DNA of 64,000 nt from Caldilineaceae bacterium (GTDB lineage Bacteria; Chloroflexota; Anaerolineae; Caldilineales; Caldilineaceae). The stretch spans positions 36,495 through 100,494 of the forward strand of contig JADLDO010000013.1 in NCBI GenBank assembly GCA_020846635.1. Reading direction: 5' to 3'. Positions within the stretch are counted from its first letter, which is position 1; each line of letters begins with the position of its first letter. A program made the translations under genes and the position numbers. The notes under the pieces were generated by a model. The model had not been told where the DNA came from. It made no database searches and saw nothing but the letters and a program-made list of their open reading frames with translations. Below are positions 8,601 to 17,052 of the stretch, in pieces.

Positions 8601-8661
8601 ATGACAGGTGCTCGCCACAAAGGCAACGTATCGGGGTTGCACAGAGGTAAGCACCTGTCAT
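8601..8661 (-). promoter_or_regulatory. 12-bp inverted repeat in 5' leader of secreted glycosidase gene
   Basis: ATGACAGGTGCT (8601-8612) and its exact complement AGCACCTGTCAT (8650-8661) enclose 37 nt, inside which GCAAC and GTTGC can form a second stem. It sits 58 nt upstream of the TTG start at 8543 and 51 bp after the end of the preceding gene, with no T-run. Could be a regulatory leader or an mRNA-processing element. No known riboswitch consensus recognised. Confidence 0.5.
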
Positions 8662-8711
8662 TTCCAGGTCAATCGCAGACGTGTCGGTCTCCGCTTTAGC
8701 TTATTACCGCT

Positions 8712-10205
8712 CTAGTTGATGACAATGTAGATCGGGCTTCGTGGCACTGTCACCGTGATCTGACCATCCGTAGCCCCGTCAGCCCCATCGCTTATTGTCT
8801 GCATCAAGCTACCATCTTGTGCATATATGGTAGCGTTGCTGCCGGGTGCTTGCCAAGTTTGGGTCACGCTGTCGTCAAAGGTTTGCGCATGCTCGGCATT
8901 AAAGGGCGCAATCGGGTTGAGCCAGGCAGTATACATCGTCTTGTTCGTGCCCGCCTCGCGGAACTCGTAGATTTCTAAGTCGTTGGTTTCAGTCGCAGGC
9001 ATAACGACCTTGACAAAGGTCGCATTTCCCAGGCGTCGCACTGCTTCCTGATAGACCACGTAGGAAACTTTGATCGAATTATTGGGCCGGAGGATGCCTG
9101 TCTTCCACGGATAGCCGTCCAAATCCTGCAATGTCCACCAAATTGTGGCGACGGCATTGAGCGCCATGGACTGGGCTGCCATCTGCACAACGTGGCGCGC
9201 CTGAAAATCTTCGTTGCTGGGGTTGCTGTCGGGGCCGCCGCTGTGCCAGCCAATCTCGGTGATCATCATGGGCTTTGTCACGCCATGATCGGCCATAATC
9301 GCATTGACACTGTTAACTTTTTCAACCAACCCCGAAGAATTGGTCTTGGACCAATTCACCCTATGCCCAACGAAGGGATAGTAATGGACATTCATAATGT
9401 CAAAGTACTTTCCGGCTTCGGGCTCCAGGGCCGTCAACACATTATCAAAGAATTCGCGGACAAAAAGGCCGCCGGTGCTGGTGAAATTGTCATAGGCAAT
9501 GCCGCCAAAGACCACTTGGGCGTTGGGGTTGGCTTGTTTGACGACGGGATAGACTGCCTTGAGCATATCTGCATAGCGTGCGGGATCATTGCCCCATCCA
9601 CCACCGCTAGGAGAAGCCGCACCATCCGGCTCGTTATAGAATTCCCAATGATTGACGACCATGCCGCCCGGTGCGTCGTCGATATTGTCACCATCGTAGC
9701 GTTCGACAAGCGCCCGTGTGAACTCGACAAATCTGGATTGGTAGGTGGTCTTATAGGGTGAATGTTGGTTGCCGGTCGTCGCCCACTCTGGAGTGCCTGC
9801 AATGGTGATGATCATGTTGGCACAATTCTGCACTGCGGCGCGGACAACTTGATCTGCGTATCCCCAATTGTATTGGCTGGGGGTGAGATCCTGCGGCTCG
9901 ACCACGCTCCAGTCGATACCGTTGCGCAGCCATGAGCTTTGTGTATTCTGAATCTGGTTAAAGAGGCGGGTGCTGTATCCGGTTGGGCCATAGACTTGGA
10001 GACCGATCGGATTGCTGGCATCGCGCGTGCTGCCGCAGACGTTGTTGCGCAGGGAGGGTAGGTAGCTCGATGGGCTGATCGCCGGTGTATCGGGCGCGGC
10101 GGGTGCTGCCATGATGGTGCTGGGTGTGACCAAAACGGTCGCCACCATCAACAGCCAGCTTGTGAGTCGAATCCATTTATTTTGTCTGTTTGTCATTTTC
10201 TGCAT
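8712..10205 (-). CDS. Secreted glycoside hydrolase, GH39/PslG-like TIM barrel
   Basis: 497 residues with a signal peptide (SWLLMVATVLVTPSTIMAA, about 15-33) and then the linker SSYLPSLRNNVC. The remainder is a clan GH-A type barrel: FNQIQNTQSSWLRNGIDW (about 82-99), the acid/base motif HWEFYNEPD with E192, and MMITEIGWHSGG with E317 as candidate nucleophile. These match the layout of GH39-like enzymes such as PslG, which trims an exopolysaccharide during its synthesis. It sits within a glycosyltransferase/flippase locus, which supports the same kind of role. A weak AAGGA lies about 12 nt before ATG 10205. Exact family and substrate not determined. Confidence 0.75.
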   Translation of the reverse strand: MQKMTNRQNKWIRLTSWLLMVATVLVTPSTIMAAPAAPDTPAISPSSYLPSLRNNVCGSTRDASNPIGLQVYGPTGYSTRLFNQIQNTQSSWLRNGIDWSVVEPQDLTPSQYNWGYADQVVRAAVQNCANMIITIAGTPEWATTGNQHSPYKTTYQSRFVEFTRALVERYDGDNIDDAPGGMVVNHWEFYNEPDGAASPSGGGWGNDPARYADMLKAVYPVVKQANPNAQVVFGGIAYDNFTSTGGLFVREFFDNVLTALEPEAGKYFDIMNVHYYPFVGHRVNWSKTNSSGLVEKVNSVNAIMADHGVTKPMMITEIGWHSGGPDSNPSNEDFQARHVVQMAAQSMALNAVATIWWTLQDLDGYPWKTGILRPNNSIKVSYVVYQEAVRRLGNATFVKVVMPATETNDLEIYEFREAGTNKTMYTAWLNPIAPFNAEHAQTFDDSVTQTWQAPGSNATIYAQDGSLMQTISDGADGATDGQITVTVPRSPIYIVIN

Positions 10206-10281
10206 AACGAAACGTTATCCTTACGAAATTGGCTTCTGCCCCGATGGCTTTGCCTGAAGAAAGAGTACAACTGCTCCTGAA

Positions 10282-11436
10282 CTATTCTTGGGGTATCGCT
10301 ATTTGGTTGTTGGCGACTGAGGCAATATAGAGCCGGCGAATATAGGGGTCGACCAGCTCATAGAGCAGATTGCGGCCTGAGTCTGCCACCCAAATATGCC
10401 CGTCGGTGGCGCGAATGATCCCCCATGTGTGGCCCGGTGGGTTGGCAGGGCCGACCTTCTCGCGACCTAATAGGTCAAAGTTGCTGAGTTGCAGTCTCCC
10501 GATGGTCCCTGTCCTGTTTTCGGTCACCCAGACCTGCTGTATCCCCTCTGCGTCGTCGAATACGAGGATGCCCGCGGGGCCGCCATCCGGTGTGGGGGTG
10601 TCAAACCAAATCCAGACAGAGACCGTTGTCGGCGTAAAGCGCCCGATGCGGTTGCTTCCATTGGCTGTGACCCAAACGCGCCCGGATTCTATGAAGAGCC
10701 CCGACGGGCTGGTTTCGGAGGTGGGGAAGTCAAAGAAACGCTCGCGGGTGGAGTCAAAGACGCCCGCGCGGTTGCCATCGGGCATGGTGAACCAAATGTT
10801 ACGTGCGTCCTGATAGACGATGTCTTCAATGCGCGGCGTCTCTGCCATGAAGTCAGGCAGGAAGAATTCGACCAATTCCTCCGTGGTCGGGTCAAAGCGT
10901 GAAATACGCCCATTGCTTTGGGCAATCCATACCATCCCCGTTGGGTCCACGTCGATCCCGGTTGGGAGCGCGCCAAAACTCTCGAGGAGATAGGTTTTGA
11001 TCTCGCGCGTAGCGACATCAATGCGCCCTAATGACCTGAGCCCGCGCAGCGTAAACCAGACGACGCCATTGTGATAGTCCAAGTCATAGGGTTCCGATGT
11101 TTGACCCAACCCATAGAAATCGGTGCGGTAACGCACAACGGGATCGCCCGGCTCCGAAATGACTTCGAGAAAACCAATGCCACCTGCATCGGTGGAGGTG
11201 TACCAGATGCGCCCTGGCCCTTCTGCCACCATGTTGCGCGGGCCGTTGGGAACCGCATATTCATTGCCAAAGGACGAGCGTATGGCGTTGGCTTCGCTGG
11301 TTTCGTGAATGATATTCGTCTCCGCGCGCACAGTGCCACTGTCCAAGAGGGAGGCGAGCGCTATCGACGCGACCACGAATAAGGAGGATAAGACGAGACG
11401 CCTCCACTGATGAGAATAAAAATCAAATGAGCGCAT
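10282..11436 (-). CDS. Secreted beta-propeller, streptogramin-lyase (Vgb)-like
   Basis: 384 residues. The N-terminal signal region is RRLVLSSLFVVASIALASLL (about 12-31). The rest consists of repeated blades with the Vgb-type core: GRIWYTS, GVVWFTLRG, GMVWIAQSNGRISRFDP, RNIWFTMPDGN, GRVWVTANGSNRIGRF, QQVWVTENRTGTIGRL and HIWVADSGRNLLYEL, about seven units. The C-terminus IRRLYIASVANNQIA resembles the linker motif of the neighbours. GAGGAG lies 8 nt before ATG 11436. Antibiotic-lyase activity should not be assumed; in an exopolysaccharide locus a binding or scaffold role is equally likely. Confidence 0.75.
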   Translation of the reverse strand: MRSFDFYSHQWRRLVLSSLFVVASIALASLLDSGTVRAETNIIHETSEANAIRSSFGNEYAVPNGPRNMVAEGPGRIWYTSTDAGGIGFLEVISEPGDPVVRYRTDFYGLGQTSEPYDLDYHNGVVWFTLRGLRSLGRIDVATREIKTYLLESFGALPTGIDVDPTGMVWIAQSNGRISRFDPTTEELVEFFLPDFMAETPRIEDIVYQDARNIWFTMPDGNRAGVFDSTRERFFDFPTSETSPSGLFIESGRVWVTANGSNRIGRFTPTTVSVWIWFDTPTPDGGPAGILVFDDAEGIQQVWVTENRTGTIGRLQLSNFDLLGREKVGPANPPGHTWGIIRATDGHIWVADSGRNLLYELVDPYIRRLYIASVANNQIAIPQE

Positions 11437-11480
11437 GCGATAACTCCTCGGCTGTACAGCCGGAAATGGTAGGCTGCGGG

Positions 11481-12893
11481 CTAAAGCGCAGGTGAGCCAG
11501 GATTGATCTCCGCTCCAAGATTTTGATCGTTGCGTTGGGTCGCCAGCCGTGTATGGCTGGATGGCCCCGTGTTGGATCGTCCGGTGCGGCGTTCGATCAA
11601 CTCACGGTAGGTGTTCACAATCATCTGCCCCGCTTGGTCCCAGGCAAACAATTGAATGACACGCTGGCGCAGGCGTTTTCCCATCTCCTGGTTCCACTTG
11701 TCGGTCGCCGCAGGATAGAGGGACGCCAGAATTTTGTCTGCCAAGCTCTCCACATCGCCGCGCACCGCTAGATGACCGTCTGCGCCCAGATATTCGCGTG
11801 CAACGGGGGTGTCAAACGCCACGGTGGGCAGCGCAACCGCCATGTAGTTGAGCAACTTGCCCAGGCCTTCGGTCAGGCTCAACTTGGGGGCAACGGCAAC
11901 ATCGCCCAGGGCAAGATAGCGCGGCGCATCCTCATAGGACATGCGCCCCGTAAAGGTGATGGCATGGTCGATGCCCAATGCCTTCGCCTGTTGCCGGTAT
12001 TGTTGGACACCTGGAAAGCCCATCAGCAACAAATATACGTCAGGGTGTGTGGCTAGGATGCGTTGCAGCGCCTCGAGGAGCAGCCCTGTGCCCTGGTATT
12101 CCGCCAGCAGGCCCAGGTAGACAATCACCTTATGCCCGTCGGGGATATTGAGCTGGCGGCGCAGGTCGGCTTGGGCTGTTGGGTCAAGGTCAACAGATGG
12201 AAGAAAGACATCAGCGTTGACACAATCGGGCAACACGCGCACCTGGGCCGGGTCGCAGCCGAACTGCTCCAGCAAATGGCGCTCGGCATGGGCGGAACTG
12301 GTGAAGATGATCGACGAGGTGCGGTTAATCCAACGTTCCAGGCGGCGCAACGGCTGGTAGAAGAAGCTCTCGCGCTCCAAAAAATGATGGTCGATCATCT
12401 CCTCGGTCAAACTGCCCTGAAAATCAAAGACCACGGGCAGCCCAAAGAGTTTGCCCAAAAGGTGGGCAATCAGCGCGCCTTCGTGCAGATGGGCATGGAT
12501 GATGTCATAGTGACCGCGCGCCAAAAGCTCTAGGGTTTTTAGCCCCAGAAGTGCGTCAAAGACAAGCTTGTGGCGGCTGGAGCCTACCTCATAATGACGC
12601 CGCCAGGGAATGGGCAGCGTGCGGCGAATGTCGATGCCTTCGACATTTTTGCCATTATGATAGGTAGCAATCGTCACTTGATGGCCCAACTTTTGGAGAA
12701 TACGCGTCTCTTCCAAAATACGCACATGACAGCCGTAGTCGGCAAAAAAGCTGGTAGGCGCGACCATGAGCACACGGTAGCGAGGGGGCGGGGTATCAGC
12801 AGGCGACAATGACAACCCGGATTGTGATTTAGATGGCGCTGTTGCGAATGGGTGGGATGCGCTGGATGGCGTGGACGTTGGTAATAAGCTCAT
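11481..12893 (-). CDS. Glycosyltransferase family 4 (GT-B)
   Basis: 470 residues with a GT4 layout. The N-terminal acceptor domain has YRVLMVAPTSFFADYGCHVR (about 38-57) and HAHLHEGALIAHLL. The donor domain contains VIVYLGLLAEYQGTGLLLEAL, FTGRMSYEDAPRYLALGDV and the E-x7-E-like stretch LSLTEGLGKLLNYMAVALP. The first 37 residues are Ser/Pro-rich and lack clear structure. Cytoplasmic, membrane-associated sugar transfer to a lipid-linked intermediate is expected. It lies between the secreted propeller and a flippase on the same strand. Sugar specificity unknown. Confidence 0.85.
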   Translation of the reverse strand: MSLLPTSTPSSASHPFATAPSKSQSGLSLSPADTPPPRYRVLMVAPTSFFADYGCHVRILEETRILQKLGHQVTIATYHNGKNVEGIDIRRTLPIPWRRHYEVGSSRHKLVFDALLGLKTLELLARGHYDIIHAHLHEGALIAHLLGKLFGLPVVFDFQGSLTEEMIDHHFLERESFFYQPLRRLERWINRTSSIIFTSSAHAERHLLEQFGCDPAQVRVLPDCVNADVFLPSVDLDPTAQADLRRQLNIPDGHKVIVYLGLLAEYQGTGLLLEALQRILATHPDVYLLLMGFPGVQQYRQQAKALGIDHAITFTGRMSYEDAPRYLALGDVAVAPKLSLTEGLGKLLNYMAVALPTVAFDTPVAREYLGADGHLAVRGDVESLADKILASLYPAATDKWNQEMGKRLRQRVIQLFAWDQAGQMIVNTYRELIERRTGRSNTGPSSHTRLATQRNDQNLGAEINPGSPAL

Positions 12894-13020
12894 AGGCTAA
12901 TGGGTATGTGGCTCTTTCGTCAGTATCTCTGACAACATTTTGTTGCAGCGGTGCGGTGAACCACAAAATAGGATTATAACGAAGCCATGTGCGACAAGCA
13001 AATCATCCACCCAAGTCGCG

Positions 13021-14343
13021 CTAGACGCTTCGTGTGCGATCCGGCAGCTTTCGCACTTGCCAGAGTGCCAGCGCCGCGCCCAATGCCTGGGCAGCAACAG
13101 TACCCCATGCCGCGCCCATGCTGCCCGCCAGCGCCGCGCCCAATGGCAGCAGCAGGGCCAACAGGAGCAGGTGCGCGAGCGTGATCACAAGGGCCGTACG
13201 TGCCCGCCCCACGACCAGCAGCCAGGTGGTGGCATAGAACTCGAGGAGAAAGAGGGGCGCTTGCCAGATCAACCAGGCCAATGCGCGGGCGACTTCGGCA
13301 TCTACCGCACTTCCGCCTGTGCCTTCTGTCACGCCGTAGATAAAGCGCACGATGGGCGTTGCCAATACGCCCGTCAAAAGCGCGCCAAGCAAGCAAAGGG
13401 CCAGCCCCCAATAGAGAAGTTTGGTTGCCACCCTGGATGCACGTTCGGGGGTTGCGACATAAAGGCGGGCTAGGGTGGGATAGGCGCCGCGCCATACACT
13501 TTGCAGCAGTTTGATCGCCACGCGCACCAGGTTGTAGGCCGCGCTGTAGGTTCCCAGCAGCCGCGCATCGGCAAAGAGACTGAGCAGCAGAATGTCTAGC
13601 CGCTGTAGAAGTACATCGGTGAGGCTCAGTCCAAAGAAGGGCATTGCCCCAGACAGAAGCTTGCGCCAGGGAAGTGACTCCGAGAGTGGAGTACCAGAAA
13701 GTGGAGCGTCCACAAGGGGGGCAGGAGCCAAGAGGCGGCTGGTGAACAGCAGCCCCAGCGCCAGCATCATGCCGATTCCTTGCGCCACGACCACCACCAG
13801 CAGCAAATCCGCCACGCTCTGCTGCTGCCAGAGCTGCCATGCGCTCAGGAGCAGAATGAGCAGGTTGATCACGATCTCAACGACAAAGGCCAGTTCCATA
13901 CGCTCGGCAGCCTGGAATTGGGTGGCGCACGCCGAGGTAATGGCAAAGAGAGGCAGCGATGCACCCACCCAAAAGAGGGCGGTGCGCGTTACCAGGGGAT
14001 AGGGCAGCAGCATCACCAGCCCAACCAACCCCGCCCACAGGAGCAGCGCGGCTGTCATCTGGAGCAGCACGCCGCGCCGGAAATAGAGGGTACGCAGGTG
14101 GGGCGCTTGGGCTAGCTCGCGCACCATCCAGAGCGGCAACCCCATTTCACAAAGCACCTGGCTGATATTGAGATAGGCCATTGCCACCGTATATTGGCCG
14201 AGCGCTTCCAGCCCCAGCGCGCGCGCCACAAGGAGCTGGACGAGGAAACTGACGACAATGCGCCAGAGATTGGCGCTCGCCAGCGCGCCCGTGTTGACCA
14301 GGACGCGGCGGCGCAGGGTGGTCGGCTCACGAAAGATGTTCAA
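13021..14343 (-). CDS. Polysaccharide flippase (Wzx/MurJ-like, MOP superfamily)
   Basis: 440 residues with about 12-14 membrane helices and the polysacc_synt pattern. The N-terminus GALASANLWRIVVSFLVQLL (about 18-37) is followed by GLEALGQYTVAMAYLNI, and YSAAYNLVRVAIKLLQ lies in the middle; both are typical of Wzx-like lipid-linked oligosaccharide flippases. The given start is TTG 14343, with no good ribosome site, so the first few residues are uncertain. It lies between the GT4 gene and the YdjM-like gene, and supplies the flipping step for the locus. Family confident, substrate unknown. Confidence 0.83.
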   Translation of the reverse strand: MNIFREPTTLRRRVLVNTGALASANLWRIVVSFLVQLLVARALGLEALGQYTVAMAYLNISQVLCEMGLPLWMVRELAQAPHLRTLYFRRGVLLQMTAALLLWAGLVGLVMLLPYPLVTRTALFWVGASLPLFAITSACATQFQAAERMELAFVVEIVINLLILLLSAWQLWQQQSVADLLLVVVVAQGIGMMLALGLLFTSRLLAPAPLVDAPLSGTPLSESLPWRKLLSGAMPFFGLSLTDVLLQRLDILLLSLFADARLLGTYSAAYNLVRVAIKLLQSVWRGAYPTLARLYVATPERASRVATKLLYWGLALCLLGALLTGVLATPIVRFIYGVTEGTGGSAVDAEVARALAWLIWQAPLFLLEFYATTWLLVVGRARTALVITLAHLLLLALLLPLGAALAGSMGAAWGTVAAQALGAALALWQVRKLPDRTRSV

Positions 14344-14369
14344 GGTAGGAAGCGGCTAAATGAATTGAC

Positions 14370-14906
14370 CTAGCGCGGTGGTCGTCCCGTCAGCAGAAAT
14401 GTGAGCAGGCGGCGTGGATGGTAGAGCCTATGCCGCCAGATGACCCACGCCAGCGCAAGCATCCCGCCAAGCTCCCACACCCACAATTCGGGGCGACGGG
14501 TGAAGGCGAACCAATAGGCACGCCCCATCGCTTCCTGCTCCGAGCCTTGCCTGCGCCAGACATGAAAGCGCCAGCCGCGCAAAGGCCAAAAGAAGGTGTC
14601 GGGATAGAACCAGATGCGATCCAGGATGGCATGGCCCAGCCAGGTCAGCCCATAGACCGCGCCACGCGGCCAGCGCTGCCAGGTCAACGCGGCCACGGCT
14701 AGATAGGCAAGGAGCGTATGGGCAAAGAGGACAGCGGCTCTGTGTTTGCGATAGAAATAGGCGGCGGCCAACGGTTTGTCAACCAGGTCAGAGCCCATTG
14801 CCGCCAGCGCTACCCCCCGATAGTCAGCGTTGGGAGCAACATGCAGCGTGTCTTGCAGCAGCGACAGTGTAAACCAGGAGTAGGCAACATGGGCGGGTGG
14901 TAGCAA
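14370..14906 (-). CDS. YdjM-like membrane-bound metal-dependent hydrolase family protein
   Basis: 178 residues, starting at TTG 14906 with GGAA about 8 nt before it and only 12 bp after the nupQ stop. The sequence has the hallmarks of the LexA-binding, inner-membrane-associated hydrolase family (YdjM/DUF457): an early histidine (PPAHVAYSW), GSDLVDKPLA near 39-48, a membrane helix LLAYLAVAALTW, GHAILDRIWFYPDTFFWPL in the middle and a second helix near the end. Predicted integral membrane protein; the enzymatic function of the family is not established. Probably co-transcribed with the nucleoside importer. Confidence 0.6.
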   Translation of the reverse strand: MLPPAHVAYSWFTLSLLQDTLHVAPNADYRGVALAAMGSDLVDKPLAAAYFYRKHRAAVLFAHTLLAYLAVAALTWQRWPRGAVYGLTWLGHAILDRIWFYPDTFFWPLRGWRFHVWRRQGSEQEAMGRAYWFAFTRRPELWVWELGGMLALAWVIWRHRLYHPRRLLTFLLTGRPPR

Positions 14907-14918
14907 AATAATTCCGTT

Positions 14919-15869
14919 CTAGGCCCCGCGCTCTTCGCGCACATAGGGCTGGCCCAACGCGGCGGGTGCGCCCAGGCGGCGGCGCATGGCGGCGCGTGAA
15001 CCGATGATAAGCACGATAATGGTAAAGAGATAGGGCAGCATGTTCGTGAAATAGCCGAGCGCCGGGTTACGCAGGAAGATGCCGACATTTTGCAGATCAA
15101 GCGGCAGGCGACGGATCGCCCCAAAGAGATAGGAGCCAATCGCCGCGCGCACAGGATCCCATTGGGCAAAGATAACCAGCCCCACTGCGATCCAGCCTTG
15201 CCCAGAGGTGATCCCCTCGATCCAGCGGGGCGAAACCGCCAGGGTCAGCGCCGCGCCGCCCACGCCCGCCAACAGCCCCCCCACAAAGACATAGAGATAG
15301 CGCAGGGCAAAGACATTGATGCCCTGGACATCGGCAGCGGCAGGATATTCGCCAATGGCGCGCAGTTCCAGCCCAGGCCGCGTGCGGTAGATGTAGAACC
15401 AGGCCAGCGGAATCAGCAGAAAACCGAGATAGACAATGACATTATGATTGAAGAAGATGGGGCCGAGGATGGGAATATCCGCCAGATAGGGGATGGGCAG
15501 ACCGGGCAAGCGCGGCGCTTGTGGCACATTGACGAGGGGCGCACCCAGCACAGAAGCCAACCCTGTGCCGACAAAGGTCAAGGCCAGCCCGCTTACCACT
15601 TGGTCGGCGTGGAGCGTCACAGTGACATAGGCATGGAGCAGCGCCAGCAGCCCACCGACCAACGCCGCGGACAGCAGCCCCAGCCAGGGGTTGCCGCTGT
15701 AGTGCGCCACGCCATAGGCGCTCATGGCCCCCAGGATCATCATGCCCTCTACGCCCAAGTTCAAGACGCCCGCGCGTTCGGCAAAAATTTCACCGATGGT
15801 TGCAAAGAGAATGCTCGTGCCGGTGCGGATACCGGAAGCGAGTAGGTTAACGATGAGGGCCAGTTCCAT
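14919..15869 (-). CDS. nupQ: Nucleoside-type ABC importer permease (NupQ/YufQ-like)
   Basis: 316 residues with 8-10 membrane helices of the BPD_transp_2 family: ILFATIGEIFAERAGVLNLG (about 20-39), VEGMMILGAMSAYGVA, and GGAALTLAVSPRWIEGITSGQG, the conserved region shared with YufQ/RbsC-like permeases. It is the second permease of a four-gene leftward importer (bmp, nupO, nupP, nupQ). Such systems import purine nucleosides in firmicutes; here specificity is inferred from family. The gap to nupP is 67 bp. Confidence 0.88.
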   Translation of the reverse strand: MELALIVNLLASGIRTGTSILFATIGEIFAERAGVLNLGVEGMMILGAMSAYGVAHYSGNPWLGLLSAALVGGLLALLHAYVTVTLHADQVVSGLALTFVGTGLASVLGAPLVNVPQAPRLPGLPIPYLADIPILGPIFFNHNVIVYLGFLLIPLAWFYIYRTRPGLELRAIGEYPAAADVQGINVFALRYLYVFVGGLLAGVGGAALTLAVSPRWIEGITSGQGWIAVGLVIFAQWDPVRAAIGSYLFGAIRRLPLDLQNVGIFLRNPALGYFTNMLPYLFTIIVLIIGSRAAMRRRLGAPAALGQPYVREERGA

Positions 15870-15936
15870 GAAATTGCCTTGTGTAAAGGGTTAAATCCAA
15901 GTCCAATAAGTACATTGCAAACGCGGTCATCACAGG

Positions 15937-17052
15937 TCAACCGCGCACCAGACGTACACGATAATGGAGCATCCTTTCGCCGCCCACCACAACAAAGAGG
16001 ATGACCCCTTGTAGCAGTTGGGCAATCCCCGCGGGCTGAATCGCATCGGCCCCGACCAACAACCCGGCAAAGAGATAGGCAACCAGAATAATGGCGAGTG
16101 GATTGAGCTTTGCCAGCCATGCCACGATGATGGCTGTGAAGCCATAGCCGGGCGAGAAGCGCTCTTGCAGCCGGTGGACAACGCCGGCGACTTCGCTCAT
16201 GCCCGCCAACCCTGCCAGCCCGCCACTGAGCGCCATGACCAGGATGATATTGCGTGTCAGGTTGATGCCCGCATAGCGCGCCGCACGCGGATTGTCGCCC
16301 ACGACGGTCACTTCAAAGCCCCAACGTGTGCGCTGCCAGACGATCCAGAGGACGAAGGCCAGGATGATGGCAAGGAAGATGCCAAAGTGGGCTGTCATGC
16401 CGCGCAAAAAGGGAAATGTGTCCGCAAAGTCGGTGAGGCGAGGCAGCCACGCGCTGCGCGGGAATTGCGGCGTCAGCCCAAAGCCGCGTTCGCTCCAGGG
16501 GCCATAGATAAAGAAGTTGTTCCAGAGCATGGCGACATAATTGAGCATCAAGGTCGTGATGATCTCATTGACATTGAGCTTGGCCTTGAGAATACCGGGG
16601 ATGATGCCCCAAATGGCCCCCCCGATAAAGCCGGCGATTGCCATTGCGGTAAGCATAAGCCAAGAGGGAGAATCGGCAGGCAGCCAATGCAGCGCAACCC
16701 CCGTTGCCATAAATGCGCCCAGGAAAAGCTGGCCCTCTGCGCCGATGTTCCAAAGCCTCATGCGGAAGGCAATCGAAACCCCCAACCCAGCCAGAATCAA
16801 AGGGGTGGCTTTGATCGTCGTGTCCGACCAGCCAAAGGCCGAGCCAAACGCCAGTTCCGCCATGCGCTTGTAGACGGGCCAGGGATGCGCCCCTGTCAGC
16901 GTCAAGAGCCCTGCCCCCACCAGCAGCGCCACGGCAATCAAGATCACGGGTGAAATCCAGCGCAGCCAGCGCGGTTGTTCCGGGGTGCGTTCGATGCGTA
17001 TTCGCAGCGGGGCAGCGGTGGCTGTTGAAGGGGTCATACTATCCATGACCAC
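15937..17052 (-). CDS. nupP: Nucleoside-type ABC importer permease (NupP/YufP-like)
   Basis: 371 residues of the BPD_transp_2 family. Characteristic stretches are FRMRLWNIGAEGQLFLGAF (about 96-114), LKAKLNVNEIITTLMLNYVA (about 154-173), which is diagnostic for YufP/NupP, and SPGYGFTAIIVAWLAKLNPL. GTG 17052 gives the longest frame; ATG 17046 and ATG 17037 are alternatives. It overlaps the end of nupO by 14 bp, so the two are translationally linked. It forms the channel with nupQ. Confidence 0.9.
   Translation of the reverse strand: MVMDSMTPSTATAAPLRIRIERTPEQPRWLRWISPVILIAVALLVGAGLLTLTGAHPWPVYKRMAELAFGSAFGWSDTTIKATPLILAGLGVSIAFRMRLWNIGAEGQLFLGAFMATGVALHWLPADSPSWLMLTAMAIAGFIGGAIWGIIPGILKAKLNVNEIITTLMLNYVAMLWNNFFIYGPWSERGFGLTPQFPRSAWLPRLTDFADTFPFLRGMTAHFGIFLAIILAFVLWIVWQRTRWGFEVTVVGDNPRAARYAGINLTRNIILVMALSGGLAGLAGMSEVAGVVHRLQERFSPGYGFTAIIVAWLAKLNPLAIILVAYLFAGLLVGADAIQPAGIAQLLQGVILFVVVGGERMLHYRVRLVRG

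Noticed and set aside
10282..11436. Antibiotic resistance by streptogramin lyase
   Set aside because: The propeller is Vgb-like but secreted and within a glycan locus; resistance is not supported by sequence alone.
12974..13840. 288-codon frame inside the flippase gene on the same strand
   Set aside because: Out of frame with the flippase, lacks hydrophobic helices and is Arg/Gly/Ala-rich; a shadow frame.
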